Assembly: GCA_032719365.1 (NCBI GenBank)
Contig: CM064871.1
Coordinates: forward strand, 69,303,586-69,367,585
Source of the DNA: Prinsepia uniflora
Taxonomy: Eukaryota; Streptophyta; Magnoliopsida; Rosales; Rosaceae
Length of the DNA stretch: 64,000 nt
Direction of reading: 5' to 3'
The translations under genes and the position numbers were made by a program. The notes under the pieces were generated by a model, which was not told the DNA's origin, did no database searches, and saw only the letters and a program-made list of their open reading frames with translations. Shown one piece after another: positions 1 to 12,194 of the stretch. How positions within the stretch are numbered: position 1 is the first letter of the stretch; the number at the start of each line of letters is the position of its first letter.

Positions 1-434
1 GGGCTGAGATCCCGCATATATTTATTATGTATGGTTTTCTGTAAATGGTTTTGGGCAGGAGCCCGTGTGACTTGTATTTACGGAATTTGGGGCTGTAACC
101 CTAAATATGGTTGTTTAAACATATGTGATTGGATAAATGGTTTTACTATGCATGCATGCTTTTTAGTGAAGGGTATAAAGGTCTTTATAAAATGTATTTA
201 CGAACTTGTTACTTTTTGTCCACTCACAGTCTTTCTGTTTTCAATACCCTTCAGGTTGGATACTGTGCGGACTGTAGCAGAGACCGAGATATCATATACC
301 TCCTCCGGATCCTGGCGTACTCTGATAACCCGAGAGGACAAAGGTTGGAAATTTCCCTTGTCTGACACTTCGTGTCAGACGGGATCAGGGGCGTTCCTCA
401 TTAATCCCGGGGGGATTGAGGACGGGTCCTGACA
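1..434 (+). mobile_element. 3' end of a gypsy-family LTR (copy A), cut by window start
   Basis: The last part of the LTR family that recurs through the window. It has the conserved late block (TTTTTGTCCACTCACAGTC near 213, then a CTTCAGGTTGG block and the GCAGAGACCGAGA motif). It closes with GGGGATTGAGGACGGGTCCT then GACA at 434, matching the ...GGGTCCTGTCA end of the copies at 62496, 12832 and 9849. The 5' part lies before the window. LTR-like sequence continues at once after 434, so this copy probably sits inside copy B. That nesting is inference, because the left TSD is not visible. Confidence 0.7.
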
Positions 435-2903
435 TGGCTGCTTTGGGAATTGTGCCCACTAGATGATGGACACATGTCCATCACTGGAAGGCTGTGGAAG
501 TCTCTCCCTCCCCGCCTTCTACGTTTTAAAACATGGTGAACAATAGTTACACAGTGTGAAAAACAGAGACTGTGGACTTCAAACCCCATGATCACCCTCA
601 GCCCTCATCAAGTGCTGCTGCTTTGTGAAGTAAAATGAGAAAGGAAGGTGAGCTGAGGCCAGTGGTGGTCACGTCGGTGCACGACGGCGTCGATAGGTAA
701 TTTTCCTGTGAACGTCCTGTTTTGAATTCGAAATGGTGCTTTTTCTTGTAGGGGGTTTTGATCATTTCTATGGATTGAAACATGTTTCTGAGGTTACAAG
801 GAAGATATAGGGACGGGAAGAGAGGTCTGTCGTAGACGGTGGCCTTGAAAACTGTGAAAGCTAAGGTTGAGCTTGAAAATGGCAGATTGTGTTTTGATGG
901 TTTTCACTGAAATTGCTTGATTAGGTGAGCTTCTGGACCTTGTTAGGAATCAATTGGGCTTGGAAGGAAGGCCTGAGATGGCCGGAGTCATGAAAACAGA
1001 GAGGAGGAAAATCGAAGGAATGATAGTTTATCGGGGATGTACTTTCTCACCTTGCTTTTCATGTTTTCGGTAGGTAGATCGAATGGTTAGGTTAGGATGA
1101 AGCTATTGGGAAAAATGGGATTGAAAAAGATGGAAAAATGAGGGAGAACCATGAACGCCGGTTTGGTTGGGTCGGACTGGTCTGAACCCGGTTTGCCCAA
1201 GGTTGAAGACAACCTGTGTCTGGCGCTTGAGGCCCACGAGCAGCCCCTTTGGGCGGCGCATGTGGGCACGTGGCATAGTTCATGTGGAAGTGTTCAACAC
1301 GACTTTTGATCGTAATGATGTAACGAACATTTTGAGACTGGTTTCGAGTCGATCGGACATCGTTTCGATATGTTTCGAGATGTCCGAAGGTTTAAGGGAT
1401 AGTTTAAAAATAGTTAAAAATTCGAGAAACTTACGGGGCTTTAGTAGAAGCATTATGAAGTAGTTAGTGACCTTAGTATGTGATATGGACAGGTTTGGGA
1501 AGTCCGGTGATAGTGGAATAGCCGAGAACGCCGTATTGCATGCGTATCGAGGCGGCATCGTGAATGGTCTATGAGTGGACTTTGCTTTCTAAATTATGAT
1601 GCATGAATAAATGTTTTATATTTTTTTCTATATGAGATTCTATGATTATTATGATGATACCTATGATTTATGATTTGCACGTAATTTGAGGAGTTTTACG
1701 TAATTGCACGTTTTACGAGATTATGGTTTTATGCTATGATTTGATAATGAGTTCGATGATTTCATTTTGGGATTTGAATTATGATTTGATTTCAATGATT
1801 TATAAATGGATTTCGGAAAGTGGTTTTGGGTTGAGGCCCTGTTTATCGTTGTGATTTCAGTTGCTAAGGATTTCGGATTTTGGGTTTAATGTGATTTCGG
1901 GATTTCAAATGATGATTTTTTATTTGGTCTTGGAACTTGGATTTCGACGGTTTTATGGATTTTGTATGATTTGGAAAATGACTTTAGGTTTAAAGACCCG
2001 TTGCTATTGGTTTTAGGCTTAAAGACCTGTTGCTATGGCTGGATCTAGTTTTGGGTTTAAAGACCCAGTTGATTGATGAAGGGGGAGGGCCCTTGATTGA
2101 TATGTTTTAAGTTTAAAGACTCGGTTTTGTGATATCCCCTGAGGCCTATTATTTTTGTTTTGAGTTTAAAGACTCGTGAGTTTAAAGACTCGGTTATGTG
2201 ATATCCCCTGAGGCCTATTGTTTGTGTTTTGAGTTTAAAGACTCGTTGATATCCCGGGAAGGCCAGATATATATGTTTTGAGTTTAAAGACTCGGTGATA
2301 TGAGATACAGCAGATTGATTGACTTGTGATTTACTATTGATTTTCCCATGGTTTTCAGATATTTTGGGTGGTGGCCCGGATGATTTGGATTTTTGGATTT
2401 TTGGGATTAAGTTCCCATACTTGGATTTGATTGATGGTTTTGGGCTGAGGCCTGGATTTCAGAAAAGGAAATGATTTCAGTTTTCATAAATTGTTTTTAT
2501 TATCGTCGAAATAAAATGGTTTTCTTATGCGGGAAATGAAATGGTTTTTGAATGCATGCATTGGTTTTACATGGACGGTATAAATGTCCTTTCTTATGAA
2601 ATGTTTTATGAACTTATTATTTCTTTTTGTCCATTCACAGTCTTTTATGTTTTTTGATACCTTCCAGGTTGATGCGGTGTAGGCTGTTGTTAGTGAGACG
2701 GAGACATCACACACGCGATCCACAGTGATGATGCGAACTTTGGTTAACTCAAGTTGGTTTTTGGTATGTTGACCTAGGTATCCCTTGTTTGTCTTACGTG
2801 TTCCACGAGGGTTAGACAGGTGTTTAGCCTTCGTGTCGCACGTGGGTTAGACGGGAGCATGACTTATCCCTTAATCCCGGGGGATTGGGGGTGGGTCGTG
2901 TCA
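435..2903 (+). mobile_element. Gypsy-family LTR (copy B), 5' start not visible
   Basis: No gene is seen. The region resembles the middle and 3' part of the other long LTRs: a GGCGGCGCATG block near 1251, AT-rich stretches with TTTCGGATTT words, the TTTAAA-core dyad array at 1983-2296, the TTGTCCATTCACAGTC block near 2625 and the closing GGGTGGGTCGTGTCA at 2889-2903. The usual TGTAAYGACCCG start is missing; it would lie upstream of copy A if copy A is nested in it. The sequence after 2903 is integrase coding sequence, so this LTR interrupts a gypsy pol gene. Confidence 0.6.
1983..2296. repeat. Array of TTTAAA-core dyads in LTR B
   Basis: Repeated 14-bp near-palindromes. GGGTTTAAAGACCC lies at 2053-2066; GAGTTTAAAGACTC lies at 2162-2175 and 2178-2191, with further units near 2110, 2232 and 2279. 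The outer arms differ between units, but both arms differ together (GGGT/ACCC versus GAGT/ACTC). The units are separated by GATATCCC-YGAGGCCTATT words. Confidence 0.75.
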
Positions 2904-2910
2904 TCCACCT

Positions 2911-3607
2911 AGGTTAATGACTGACAGTTTCAGGATTCTTGGGATACGAATTTGCCTCTGATGGAATTTTCATACAATAACAGTTATCAGGCTAGCATTG
3001 GGATGGTACACTATGAGGCATTGTATGATCAGTAGTGCAGAACACCTGTTTGTTGGACAGAAGTAGGTGAACGGGCAGCTTCGACGTCAGATTTGATGGA
3101 TATAACCCAAGAGAAAGTTCAGCTCATTAAAGAAAGGTTGAAGGCGGCACAGGATCACCAGAAGAGTTATGCCGATAGACGGATCAGACATCTAGAGTTC
3201 GAAGTCGGAGATTGGGTATTCTTAAAGTTATCTCCGTGGAAGGGAATTGTGTGATTTGGTCGAAGTGGGAAGTTGAGTCCTCATTAAATTGGACCTTATG
3301 AGATTACTGAGAGGATCGGTTCAGTAGCGTACCGGTTATCTTTGCCTCAGGAAATTGCCAAGGTACATGACGTGTTTCACGTGTCGATGCTCCAAAAGTA
3401 CGTGCGGGAGGAATTGCATGTCTTACCTGAACAACCGTTGGAGTTGAGGACTGATTTGAGTTTTGAGGAAAAACCAATGCAGATTCTAGATCGAAAGGAT
3501 AAGGTTCTGAGAAACAAGACGATTCCTTTGGTAAAAGTGTTGTGGATGAAGCCACGTGGGAGCTAGAAGATCAAATGAGAGAGCAACATCCGCATCTGTT
3601 TAAGTAA
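2911..3607 (+). pseudogene. Gypsy chromovirus pol 3' end: integrase C-terminus remnant
   Basis: One frame from 2943 reads through typical plant Ty3/gypsy integrase sequence: LPLMEFSYNNSYQAS, then HYEALY, then RTPVCWTEVGER, then the GDWVFLKLSPWKG block and KVHDVFHVSMLQKYV. The frame has in-frame stops (the first just after HYEALYDQ) and shifts frame near 3537, after which EATWELEDQ and a terminal stop at 3605-3607 are seen. Such integrases insert the element's cDNA into chromatin; the C-terminal KVHDVFHVSML region precedes the chromodomain-like tail in plant chromoviruses (Tekay/Del-like, lineage inferred). The copy is 5'-truncated by LTR B and is dead. A purine-rich tract at 3629-3640 and the 3' LTR follow directly. 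Confidence 0.85.
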
Positions 3608-3641
3608 TTTCGAGGACAAATTTTTTATAAGAGGGGTAGAT

Positions 3642-6175
3642 TGTAATGACCCGAACATTATTTTATTGTAAATTCTATTAATTAAAGCAAAATGACCATT
3701 TTGCCCTTAATTAGGAAAAATGTTGACTTTTGACCCCGGCGAGTCAAACATATGAGGACCAATGACCATGACGTGGATCAGGACGTCATGATTTCATAGA
3801 CAGGCAACACATCGAAATCGGACGTCGAACAGGGAAGTTATGGTCACGGGATCGAAATCGATATAATTAATGTCTCGGATTTGAATTAATTAAATATTAA
3901 GTTAATTGGGTAATTAATTAGTGTGGGCCCTTAGATGAGTAACAAGTGGCACTCATCCCATTGGTGGATGTCCCTAAATTGTGGATCTAGGTCTAAATGT
4001 GATTAGGTGGGGGTTTAAAATATTTTATTTTCACTCTCATCTCTCTCTCTTCCCTTCCTGTGCATTATCATTTTCATTTTCATCTATCTTCATCATTTTT
4101 CATCTTCAAACCCGAACACCCACCTCACCATCATTCCCATCTTCACTCCATTACCTTGTGAGACCATTGAGGGAGTGAGGAGAGACGGAAGAATATCCAA
4201 GGACAATTGGGCACAGCGGGGATCACGGCGGAGGTGAGTGAACCCGAAACTCGAAATCGATTTTTGGACCCAGAATTGGAAAATTGGTTTTGAACATTTG
4301 TTAAGGGATTCTAACCATTTAAACGTGTTCTTGGTGTTTGTACGACTCGTTTAGGATTGGTTTCGAGGACTATGGTGGCCTGAGACGGCTACAAAGACTA
4401 AGGAAAAACCACGGCCACTGTTCATCGATCCAAGGTGAGTTTTAGGCTATTTTTCATGATTTGAATTAGATAAAACGGTTTCTCGGGATTAGACGATCGG
4501 TTAGGAAGAAACCTCGCCTAATTTGGTCGAGAAATGGCAAAATGGCAGCCGGCTCGGGTCGCGGGTCTGTGAGACCTGATTTGCAGGACCCGTCAAAGCT
4601 AGGGGATGAGATGACGTCAGCGTAATGTTATCTGATGACGTCAATTGTCAGGTTAGACACCTGTCAAATGTGACGTTAGCATGATGTTAGCGTTGACTGA
4701 CCGTTGACCTGACCATTGACTTTGACCTAACCATTTACCAGCGTTGACCACTCGTGTGGGAGCGCGTGGGCATGAATTTCGAGGTGAGACCTGTGTCATT
4801 TTAATAGTTTCGACGACCCGGATCCAATGGTGGTGATTTTGGGTCGATCAGAGATCGTTAAGTTGGTCAAATCGAGGTTTTTCACATCAGGAAAAGTGTT
4901 TGGGACACGTTGATTTTTTCGGGAATTTTGGGGGTTTTATCCTATGAACTTATATAGATGGTTAGTGACCTTCGGGTGTGATTTGGACAGGTCCGGATGT
5001 TTCGGTGAGTGGACATTGGTTTCTAAATATGATGCATGCATAACTGTTTTATATGTTTTAAATATGTGATTTATGATGGATTTGACTGTGGTATTAAGTA
5101 TTCACGTATTTGCAAGTATTTCGAGGTTTATGATTTTATACTATGTTTCTACGTGATTGTGGTTTTAATAATGGTTCAATGGTATGATTTCGAATTTGGA
5201 AACATGGAACTGGGCTTGAGACCCTTTTAATTTGTACTATCGGGCTTGAGGCCCAGTTGGGTTATGAAATGGAATTTTGAGCCGAGTCCCTTAAATTTGG
5301 AAATTGGAATTATAGAAATGGTTTATGAAAGTTTTATTTCGGGTACGAGACCCATTTACTGATTTACGATGGTTTTATGGAAATCCCGGGCATAGGTCGT
5401 TTTGAAAGGTTTTGAGATGATTTACAAAATGATTTCCATATACCATCCTTATGTATGGATTGTCTCCTCCGACCATCTCGTAATATCCCAGAGTAGTCAC
5501 GGTGTGCTACCTGAGAGGGGCTGACCCGAGGCGCAGCTCATGATCAGGAGTACAATTATGGATGATAATCCCCAGGGAGGGTAATTGATCTATGGGTCAT
5601 CGACCTGGGTGGACCTTGGGAAGACTTGGGACTTGAGACCCCGAGTAGCATGTGTAGCTTGGAAAACCGTGACAATGGTATTGATTAGACATCAGGGATG
5701 CCTAGGATTGGTTATATTGTATTTCGGTAAACTTGTTATTTAATATTGATTGGTTTTGGGCTGAATTCCCATATACTTGGTTTTGGGCTAAGTACCCACA
5801 TGGCTGGATTTATGATGTTAGGTTAAGGCCCTAATGATTTAATTAAGTAAATGGTTTGATTACTGGTTTTCGAATGCATGCATACTTTTTAATGAAGGGC
5901 ATAAATATCTTCTTATGAATGTGTTTTATAAATTATTTATTTTGTCCACTCACAGTTTTTAATGGTTTTTAATGTTCTTCAGGTTGATCGCGGATGTGGG
6001 CTGTAGCAGAGACCGAGACATCACACTCCTCCACTGATCCTGGTGCACTCTAGAAGCTCCGAATGGGCGGAGGTTTTAGGTTAGCCCTTGTCTAGCCCTT
6101 CGTGTCATACGTGGGTTAGACGGGAGCATGGCACATCTCTTGTTAATCTCGGGGGGATTGGGATGGGTCGTGTCA
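3642..6175 (+). mobile_element. 3' LTR of the gypsy element (copy C)
   Basis: Starts TGTAATGACCCG just after the purine tract AAGAGGGGTAGA and ends GGGATGGGTCGTGTCA at 6175. At 2534 bp it is long for an LTR, as in other copies here. It links this whole LTR family to the gypsy pol remnant at 2911-3607, which is the basis for calling the others gypsy. Inside are GGGCTTGAGACCC and GGGCTTGAGGCCC dyads (5212-5254) and a decayed GACATC-AGG-GATGCC unit at 5688-5702. No gene is seen. Confidence 0.8.
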
Positions 6176-7209
6176 AGTTTACTTAAAATGCAAATTTCCA
6201 GAAATAATATTTACTTTAGAGATAAAAAATCTCAAGGTAAACAAGAATCTCGCTCAGAATGGCAAAAATATGATTCTAAAGAATATGACGTAAAAAGTAT
6301 TAAAAGAAAAACAATAGCACTAAAAATGTGCAAGTTCCAGTTTTACCAGGATCAAGTTCTTTAAAAATTAAAGAACCTCAAAATGAAACAAAAGCAGCTC
6401 ATCTTTATCACCTTAAGGTAGGATAAGATGAAATAATATTTTCACCACATCACGGTAATAAACGATTTACCTCTATGTTAGGAACATTTAATTTTCCAGG
6501 CTATAAACCATATAGTTTTTGTACTTTGATTGACACAGGAGCAACAACATGCTTATGTTCCTGCAGAAAAATGGATTCCTATTAAAAACCCAATACAGGT
6601 TACAGGAATTCATGGAAATAGTTCATTAATACAATTTAAGGCTAAAAATATAGCAATTTGGTTAAATGATAAAAAATTCATTATACCAAAAAACTTATAT
6701 TTCCCAAATATGCATGGAGATTTTATTCTTGGAAATAATTTTCTCTCTACATATTTTCCTATAATTGGGAATCATAACTCTGTATCTTTGACTCTAAACA
6801 AAAATTTTATTGAAATTCCTTTGCTTCAGCAACATAAATATAAATGTACATTTGGATTTGTGCCAATCCAATATAGTGATCTAATACCAATCCTACAACA
6901 AGTAGAAGAAGAAAATTTCTAGTTAGAAACAAATCACTAGATATATAAAATCATTGAAGACAATTTTAGTGGAGATCCATTAAAATTATGATCTAGAAAC
7001 CCTAGATATTGTTCTTTAAGGTTAAAAGATCCTAATTTCATAATTAAAAACAAACCAATGATTCAAACTATAATGGATATTGATGAATTCAATGTTCATA
7101 TAAAAGAACTTCTAGAGAAAAAAACTCATAGAAAAAACTATAAGCTTCATTCTATTCCTGCATTTATGGTAAGAAACCACACAAAAATAAAAAGAGGAAA
7201 GGCTAGAAT
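6176..7209 (+). pseudogene. Endogenous pararetrovirus polyprotein remnant: protease and start of reverse transcriptase
   Basis: AT-rich sequence unlike its neighbours. An aspartic-protease active site (LIDTGA, codons around 6525-6545) is followed by a frame change and then an ORF at 6530-6922 with the downstream flap-like and LGNNFL motifs of Caulimoviridae proteases. From about 7120 the frame reads HSIPAFMVRNH and KRGKAR, the entry to the reverse transcriptase, where it is cut by the LTR at 7210 and resumes at 12833. Family knowledge: these proteases process the capsid-protease-RT-RNase H polyprotein. Several stops and frame changes show it is non-functional. Genus is not assigned (Petuvirus- or Florendovirus-like). 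Confidence 0.8.
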
Positions 7210-8530
7210 TGTAACGCCCCGGACATTCTGAAAATGTAATATTGTAAAATATTGAATAAAATGACGTTTTTATTGTAACACCCCGGACATTCGAGGACTT
7301 TAATATTGTAATTTAATGTATCAATTGACGTTTTTACCCTTGCTAATGGTATGGCCAAATTGTTGACTTTTTGATTGGTGGGTCAAATGGACCTTGACCA
7401 ATGACTGTGACGTAGTTCGGGACGTCACGAGTTCATAGACGGGTGGCACGTCCATTTCGGACGATCAGGGAAAAAGTTATGACTATCGGAAGTTCAGGAG
7501 CATTACCGTAATTGTGACGGTTAGGGCGAAAATGTTGACTTTTCGTTTAACAATTAATTTTCACACGACTCCAGGACCGTTAGGTAGGTCTCGACGTCCT
7601 GAGTCCGTAGACAGGCGGCACGCCGAAATCGGACTTCGTATGGCTGAGTTACGGGTCTAGGAAGTGAGGGGCATTTTGGTAATTATTGAACCAGGGGCAT
7701 TTTGGTCTTTTGCCCTGGTTACTGTAGCAACCGCGGGGGAACCATGGACGGCACCACCATGTGCGGTGGTCCAGTGCACAATTGATTATGCCAATATGTG
7801 CTGGAAAGTCTGGGCTGTCTTTTGCTTTTGAACGTGGCCTGAACCGTCCAAACCTACACGATCAAATTGTTAATTGAAATTCGAAGCTTTCGGGGGACAA
7901 ATTTCAGTGGACAAATTGGACACCCACGAGCCTCTGGGACGGCTTGAATTTGTTTAAAACTGATTAGGACATAAGTGAGCATCACCCTGATGCAGAAATA
8001 ACTGAGAACGGGTTAGGAAAACCAGAGAAACCATTTCGGGCAAAATTGGAGGGAAAATCGGGTTTTAATTTCTGGTGAGTGTTGGACCAAACCAAGGCCT
8101 GGTTTAGTCTTCTGGGAGTGTTTGGAACTCAACCACATCGAAATTGAAGGCTAACAGTCACGGTTGAGCTAGGACGGAGGCTGCTGTTTTCAGGGAAGTT
8201 GCAGAGCTTGGGACGACAACCTTCAGGTACTTTCAGACACAATTGATTGTTCATTTTGGTTCGTTTTGATCCTGTTATGCTTCCTGTGAAGTTAATTGGA
8301 CAATGGGTTTGAAACCAGGAAGTTCTGGTGATTGACCCGATTGGTTGATCGCGGGTCGATGGGTCGTTTGGGGATATGTCGAGGTTGATTTTTGTCACAG
8401 AACCTAAATTGGATAGTTAATGAACATGTTAGGATCAAATTGGATTGAAATCGAGTAGGAATTGATGGGTATTCAACCGGGTCAAGCCGCGGGTGGCAGG
8501 CCCGTATTACAGACAAACGGGTGAAGGAGG

Positions 8531-8572
8531 TGACACTGTAGCTACAGTGTCAGGCGCGTGACTTTCACGCGC
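8531..8572. repeat. Perfect 22-bp palindrome plus adjoining GC-rich hairpin in LTR
   Basis: 8531-8552 is a perfect palindrome (TGACACTGTAG followed by its reverse complement). It is followed at once by GCGCGTGA (8554-8561), loop CTT, TCACGCGC (8565-8572). The second hairpin recurs with different loops in the LTRs at about 11249 (loop GCCTT), 60613 (loop GGTTT) and, on the other strand, about 48343. The perfect palindrome is decayed in those copies. Role unknown. Confidence 0.85.
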
Positions 8573-9185
8573 AGCCACTTTGGGCGGCGCGTGAGGGCGC
8601 GTTGGACCTTATCTCCGATCACGATCAACATGACTTTTGTTCCTCTCATCATTCTGAACATTTTTGGTGATTTAACCATGTTGATCTGAGATAAGCTTTG
8701 ATGGGTCAGTTTAGGGCCGGTTACCTCGGGAAACGTGTTGTACGGTTTCCCCGGGCCAGTTTCTATTTCGGACTTTGTGGTTAAACGTTCAAGACTTGTA
8801 GTGACCCTTACATGTGATTTGAACTGACAGGAATTGTACGATAATCTCGGTACAGGTCCGTACGCGCAGATTCGCAGCGGAATCGTACAGTGAGTGGGCC
8901 CGTTTTCATTAAACCCTTGCATGCTTAAATGTTTTCTGATTTACTTATATGTTCACATGCTGGAATCTATAAATGGTTTGATAATTTTGAGATTTCGGTT
9001 ATGGCACGTTTCACGGTATTTGGGCATGAGACCCGTTTGATGAAACGTAACGATCGGTTCAGATTTTACCTATGTATACATATATGTTTGCATGAGGATA
9101 TCAATAAAATGTATTTGGTACTGCACTGTATAGATCCTTCCATATTATATTGACTCCTCCAGATGAGGTACCCCGGAGAGGTCAC

Positions 9186-9344
9186 GGACGTCTAGAACGT
9201 CCAGCGTCTATGACGCTAAGCATCGGGGATGCTGTAACCGAACAGGGTTCGGGGATTGAACTCGGAATTGAGACCTGAGTGGCACGCATAGCCTTGTGAT
9301 TGTGACCTTATTGGACGTCAGGGACGTCAGACATCAGGGATGTC
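9186..9344. repeat. Covarying short-dyad array (core TCNGGGA) in inner LTR
   Basis: Consecutive units: GGACGT-CTAGA-ACGTCC (9186-9202), AGCGTC-TAT-GACGCT (9203-9217), AGCATC-GGG-GATGCT (9219-9233), then GACGTC-AGG-GACGTC (9314-9328) and GACATC-AGG-GATGTC (9330-9344). Each unit is a 6-bp-arm dyad. Arm sequences differ between units but each pair stays complementary. Confidence 0.85.
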
Positions 9345-12194
9345 GGATTGGAGTGTATAGTGCAGTGGCTAAAATTATGGTTATGATTTTATTACATGCC
9401 TTATGATTCATATTATATTATTTATGATTTTAAATGATGCTGCATGCATGTTTGGAAAACGGAGGGGTAAATTATATGTTTTACTTATCAAATGGTTTTA
9501 TAAACTTGAGTTCGGTCCACTCACCCTTAATGTTTTTGGTAACCCCTTCAGGTCGGGATACTGAGGTAGAGGAGGAACCTGAGGCTGAGGCATAGATCTA
9601 CTTCTGCGTACCTGAACCCCTGTTGGGTGGTGTACCCGCAGGTTTACTATAGAGTCGTGCTCGCAACTTGTAATTTTGGATTTCATCCCTTGTCTGACAT
9701 TCGTTTAATTCGGATTTGATGTATGACTTTAATTTGGTTATTTATGCATTTGATGTTTTGAGGTTAAAATTGGTATGAATTATTGGGTGTCAGACGGGAG
9801 CAGGGCACGTCCCCTTGTGGTCCCTGTGGGATCGGGGCGGGTCCTGTCATTTATCCCTATCATTCGTGTGGTCAATTTGTTGACTTTTTGATTGGGAGGT
9901 CGAACGGACGTTGAACGATGACCGTGACGCAGTTCGGGATGACACGAGTTCATAGACAGGTGGCACATCCGATTCGGATGCTCGAGGCGAAAGTTATTAT
10001 GTTCGGAAGTTCAGGGGCATTATCGTAATTTGGACGTTATATGGGAAAAAGTTGACTTTTTGTTTGACAATTGGTTTTCACATGATTCGAAGACCGTTAG
10101 GTTCGTCTCGAGGTCCCGAGTACAGCGACAGGCGGCACGCGTGAAACGGACATCGGGTGACCGAGTTACGGGTCACGGAAGTTGGAGAGCATTTTGGTAA
10201 TTTTTGACCTGAGGGCATTTTGGCCTTCTTACACGGGGTACTGTTCACCACCGTGGAAAACAGAGTGCACGGCCGTGGTGTCTTGTGCGTGCAATTGTTT
10301 ATGGCCTAGTGGATTGATCAGATGCATTGTTTAAGTTAATTGAGGCAGTGGGGGACATTGGTGAACGGACTGAGGCCACACAGAGCACGGGCTGGGTTAA
10401 AGAAATGGACATGGCTTCTGTGTGCGTGGGAGACATTTCAGAGACCTCAGTTGGGTCTCCCACGGGCTGTTTGCCATTTTATCGATTAAACATGTATGGG
10501 AATGAAGTGAGGATTCATTTGGCGTCGTTTGTGCATCAGTGTGAAGGCTAAGATTAAGAGAAACAGTGAAGAACCATTTTCGGGTTTTTGGGGGGAAATC
10601 TCAGAGTTCAATTCCTACGGGTTTTGGGACCAATTCAGACACACAGAGAGCTTTCTGGGAGCAGTAGAAACATAACCGTGCACGAGATCAAGTGAATTGA
10701 GCAAGGATTGCTCAGGAGCTCAGGTACCAGTTCAGAGAAGAATCAGTTGGAGGGAAAAATCGAATTTAATTCCTGAGGCGTGTTGAACGAAACCAAGGGC
10801 CGTGTTAGACTTCTGGGGTCACTACGAGCACAACCGTGCAAAAATCAAAGGAGGGGGAGGACTGGTTGGCCGGGAACCTGAGTCTCAGTTTCAGAGGAAA
10901 ACCAGTGTTGAGGACGACGACTTCCAGGTAACGGCGAGTTAAATTGTTTGTGCCATTGAGTTCGTCTAAGTACCCTTAAGCTACTGGTGAAGTTAATTTG
11001 AAAATGGAGCTAGTTTGGGTGAGTTCCAGGCGTCGACTTGTTCGACTGTTCGAGCTTGAGTTGGGTCGATTTAGTGTTAGTCGAGGTTAACCGTTAATGC
11101 AGACCTAAAATTAATTGATTAGAGAAGATAATAGGATTGAAAACGGGAAGAATCGATTGAGAATTGAGGGTGAACTAATCGGGTTGAGCCGCGGGTATCA
11201 GACCCGTTTATCAGTCTATTCGGGTAAGGACGAAGGTACTGTAGCTTGGCGCGTGGCCTTCACGCGCAGCCACTTTGGGCGGCGCGTGACGGCGCGTGTG
11301 ATGTTAACTCCGATCATGGTCAACATGAGATTTAATCCTTTCAGTTTAATTAACATTTTATCTTTAGAGTTCGAGTGGATCGGGAGTCATTCGGGATAAT
11401 TTCTGGAGTCCGGAAGGTTAAGTCTGTAAGTTTAATTTCGCCGAAAAATCCAGAAAATTAGGGAAAAATCATACGAGCTATTTGAGGATGTTTGTAACCC
11501 TTCTTGTACGTTTTTACAGGCCCGGACACTTCCGAAGCTACGGAGGAGCGCGCGGGACGCGATTGACGCGTCCTAAAACCGTGAGTGGACTTTTTGATTT
11601 CTAAACCGGGCATGCATGACTATTTTACTTATTTATCTTATGGTTTTACATATGATTTTATGATGGTGATATGATATTTCGGTTTTACGTGTTTTCACGC
11701 TTTTCGAGATATTTATCGTATTTCACGCATTTCGAGGTTACGGTTTTTGCTTGTGCATGAATGATGTTTTGATGAAGTATCTGGATATGATTATGCATGT
11801 TGCGGATTTATGATGTTTTGATTATAAGTGTGAAGTGATTTCGGGAATTGCATATTTTGGAATTTGCATGTGAATTCGGACATAAGTCCTGTTATGACGA
11901 GATATGATTTCGGAATGATGTTGGAAAACGCTTTATGATGAATCCTGGTTAATTGTGTTTAAAAAAAACGGTTTTGGGTTTAAAGACCCGGTTGAATGTT
12001 GGATCTGGTTTTGGGTTTAAAGACCCAGTTTATTGATGACGGGGGCGGGCCCGAAAATTGGGTTTAAAGACCCGGAATGAGTTTAAAGACTCGTGAGTTT
12101 AAAGACTCGGTTATTGTGATACCCCCGAGGCCTATTGATCATGTTTTGAGTTTAAAACTCGTTGATATCTCGGGAAGGCCTGATATTGAGTTTA

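Larger units (their letters stand above)
7274..9849 (+). mobile_element. Inner gypsy-family solo LTR with TTTAT target duplication
   Basis: Starts TGTAACACCCCGGACATTC at 7274, nearly identical to the start of the outer LTR only 64 bp upstream, and ends GGGGCGGGTCCTGTCA at 9849. TSD TTTAT is exact at 7269-7273 and 9850-9854. Length 2576 bp. It is a same-subfamily insertion into the outer LTR. It carries the 22-bp palindrome and hairpin (8531-8572) and the covarying dyads at 9186-9233 and 9314-9344. ORFs inside are short and show no recognisable protein. Confidence 0.92.

Noticed and set aside
1983..2296. Regularly spaced short repeats that could suggest a CRISPR array
   Set aside because: Repeats are 14-bp near-palindromes of variable sequence in a plant LTR, without constant repeats, unique spacers or cas genes.
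2904..3641. An intact gypsy integrase
   Set aside because: In-frame stops and a frameshift; only the C-terminal part is present.
10327..10551. 74-aa ORF in the outer LTR
   Set aside because: No family resemblance, and the region matches non-coding LTR sequence in sister copies.
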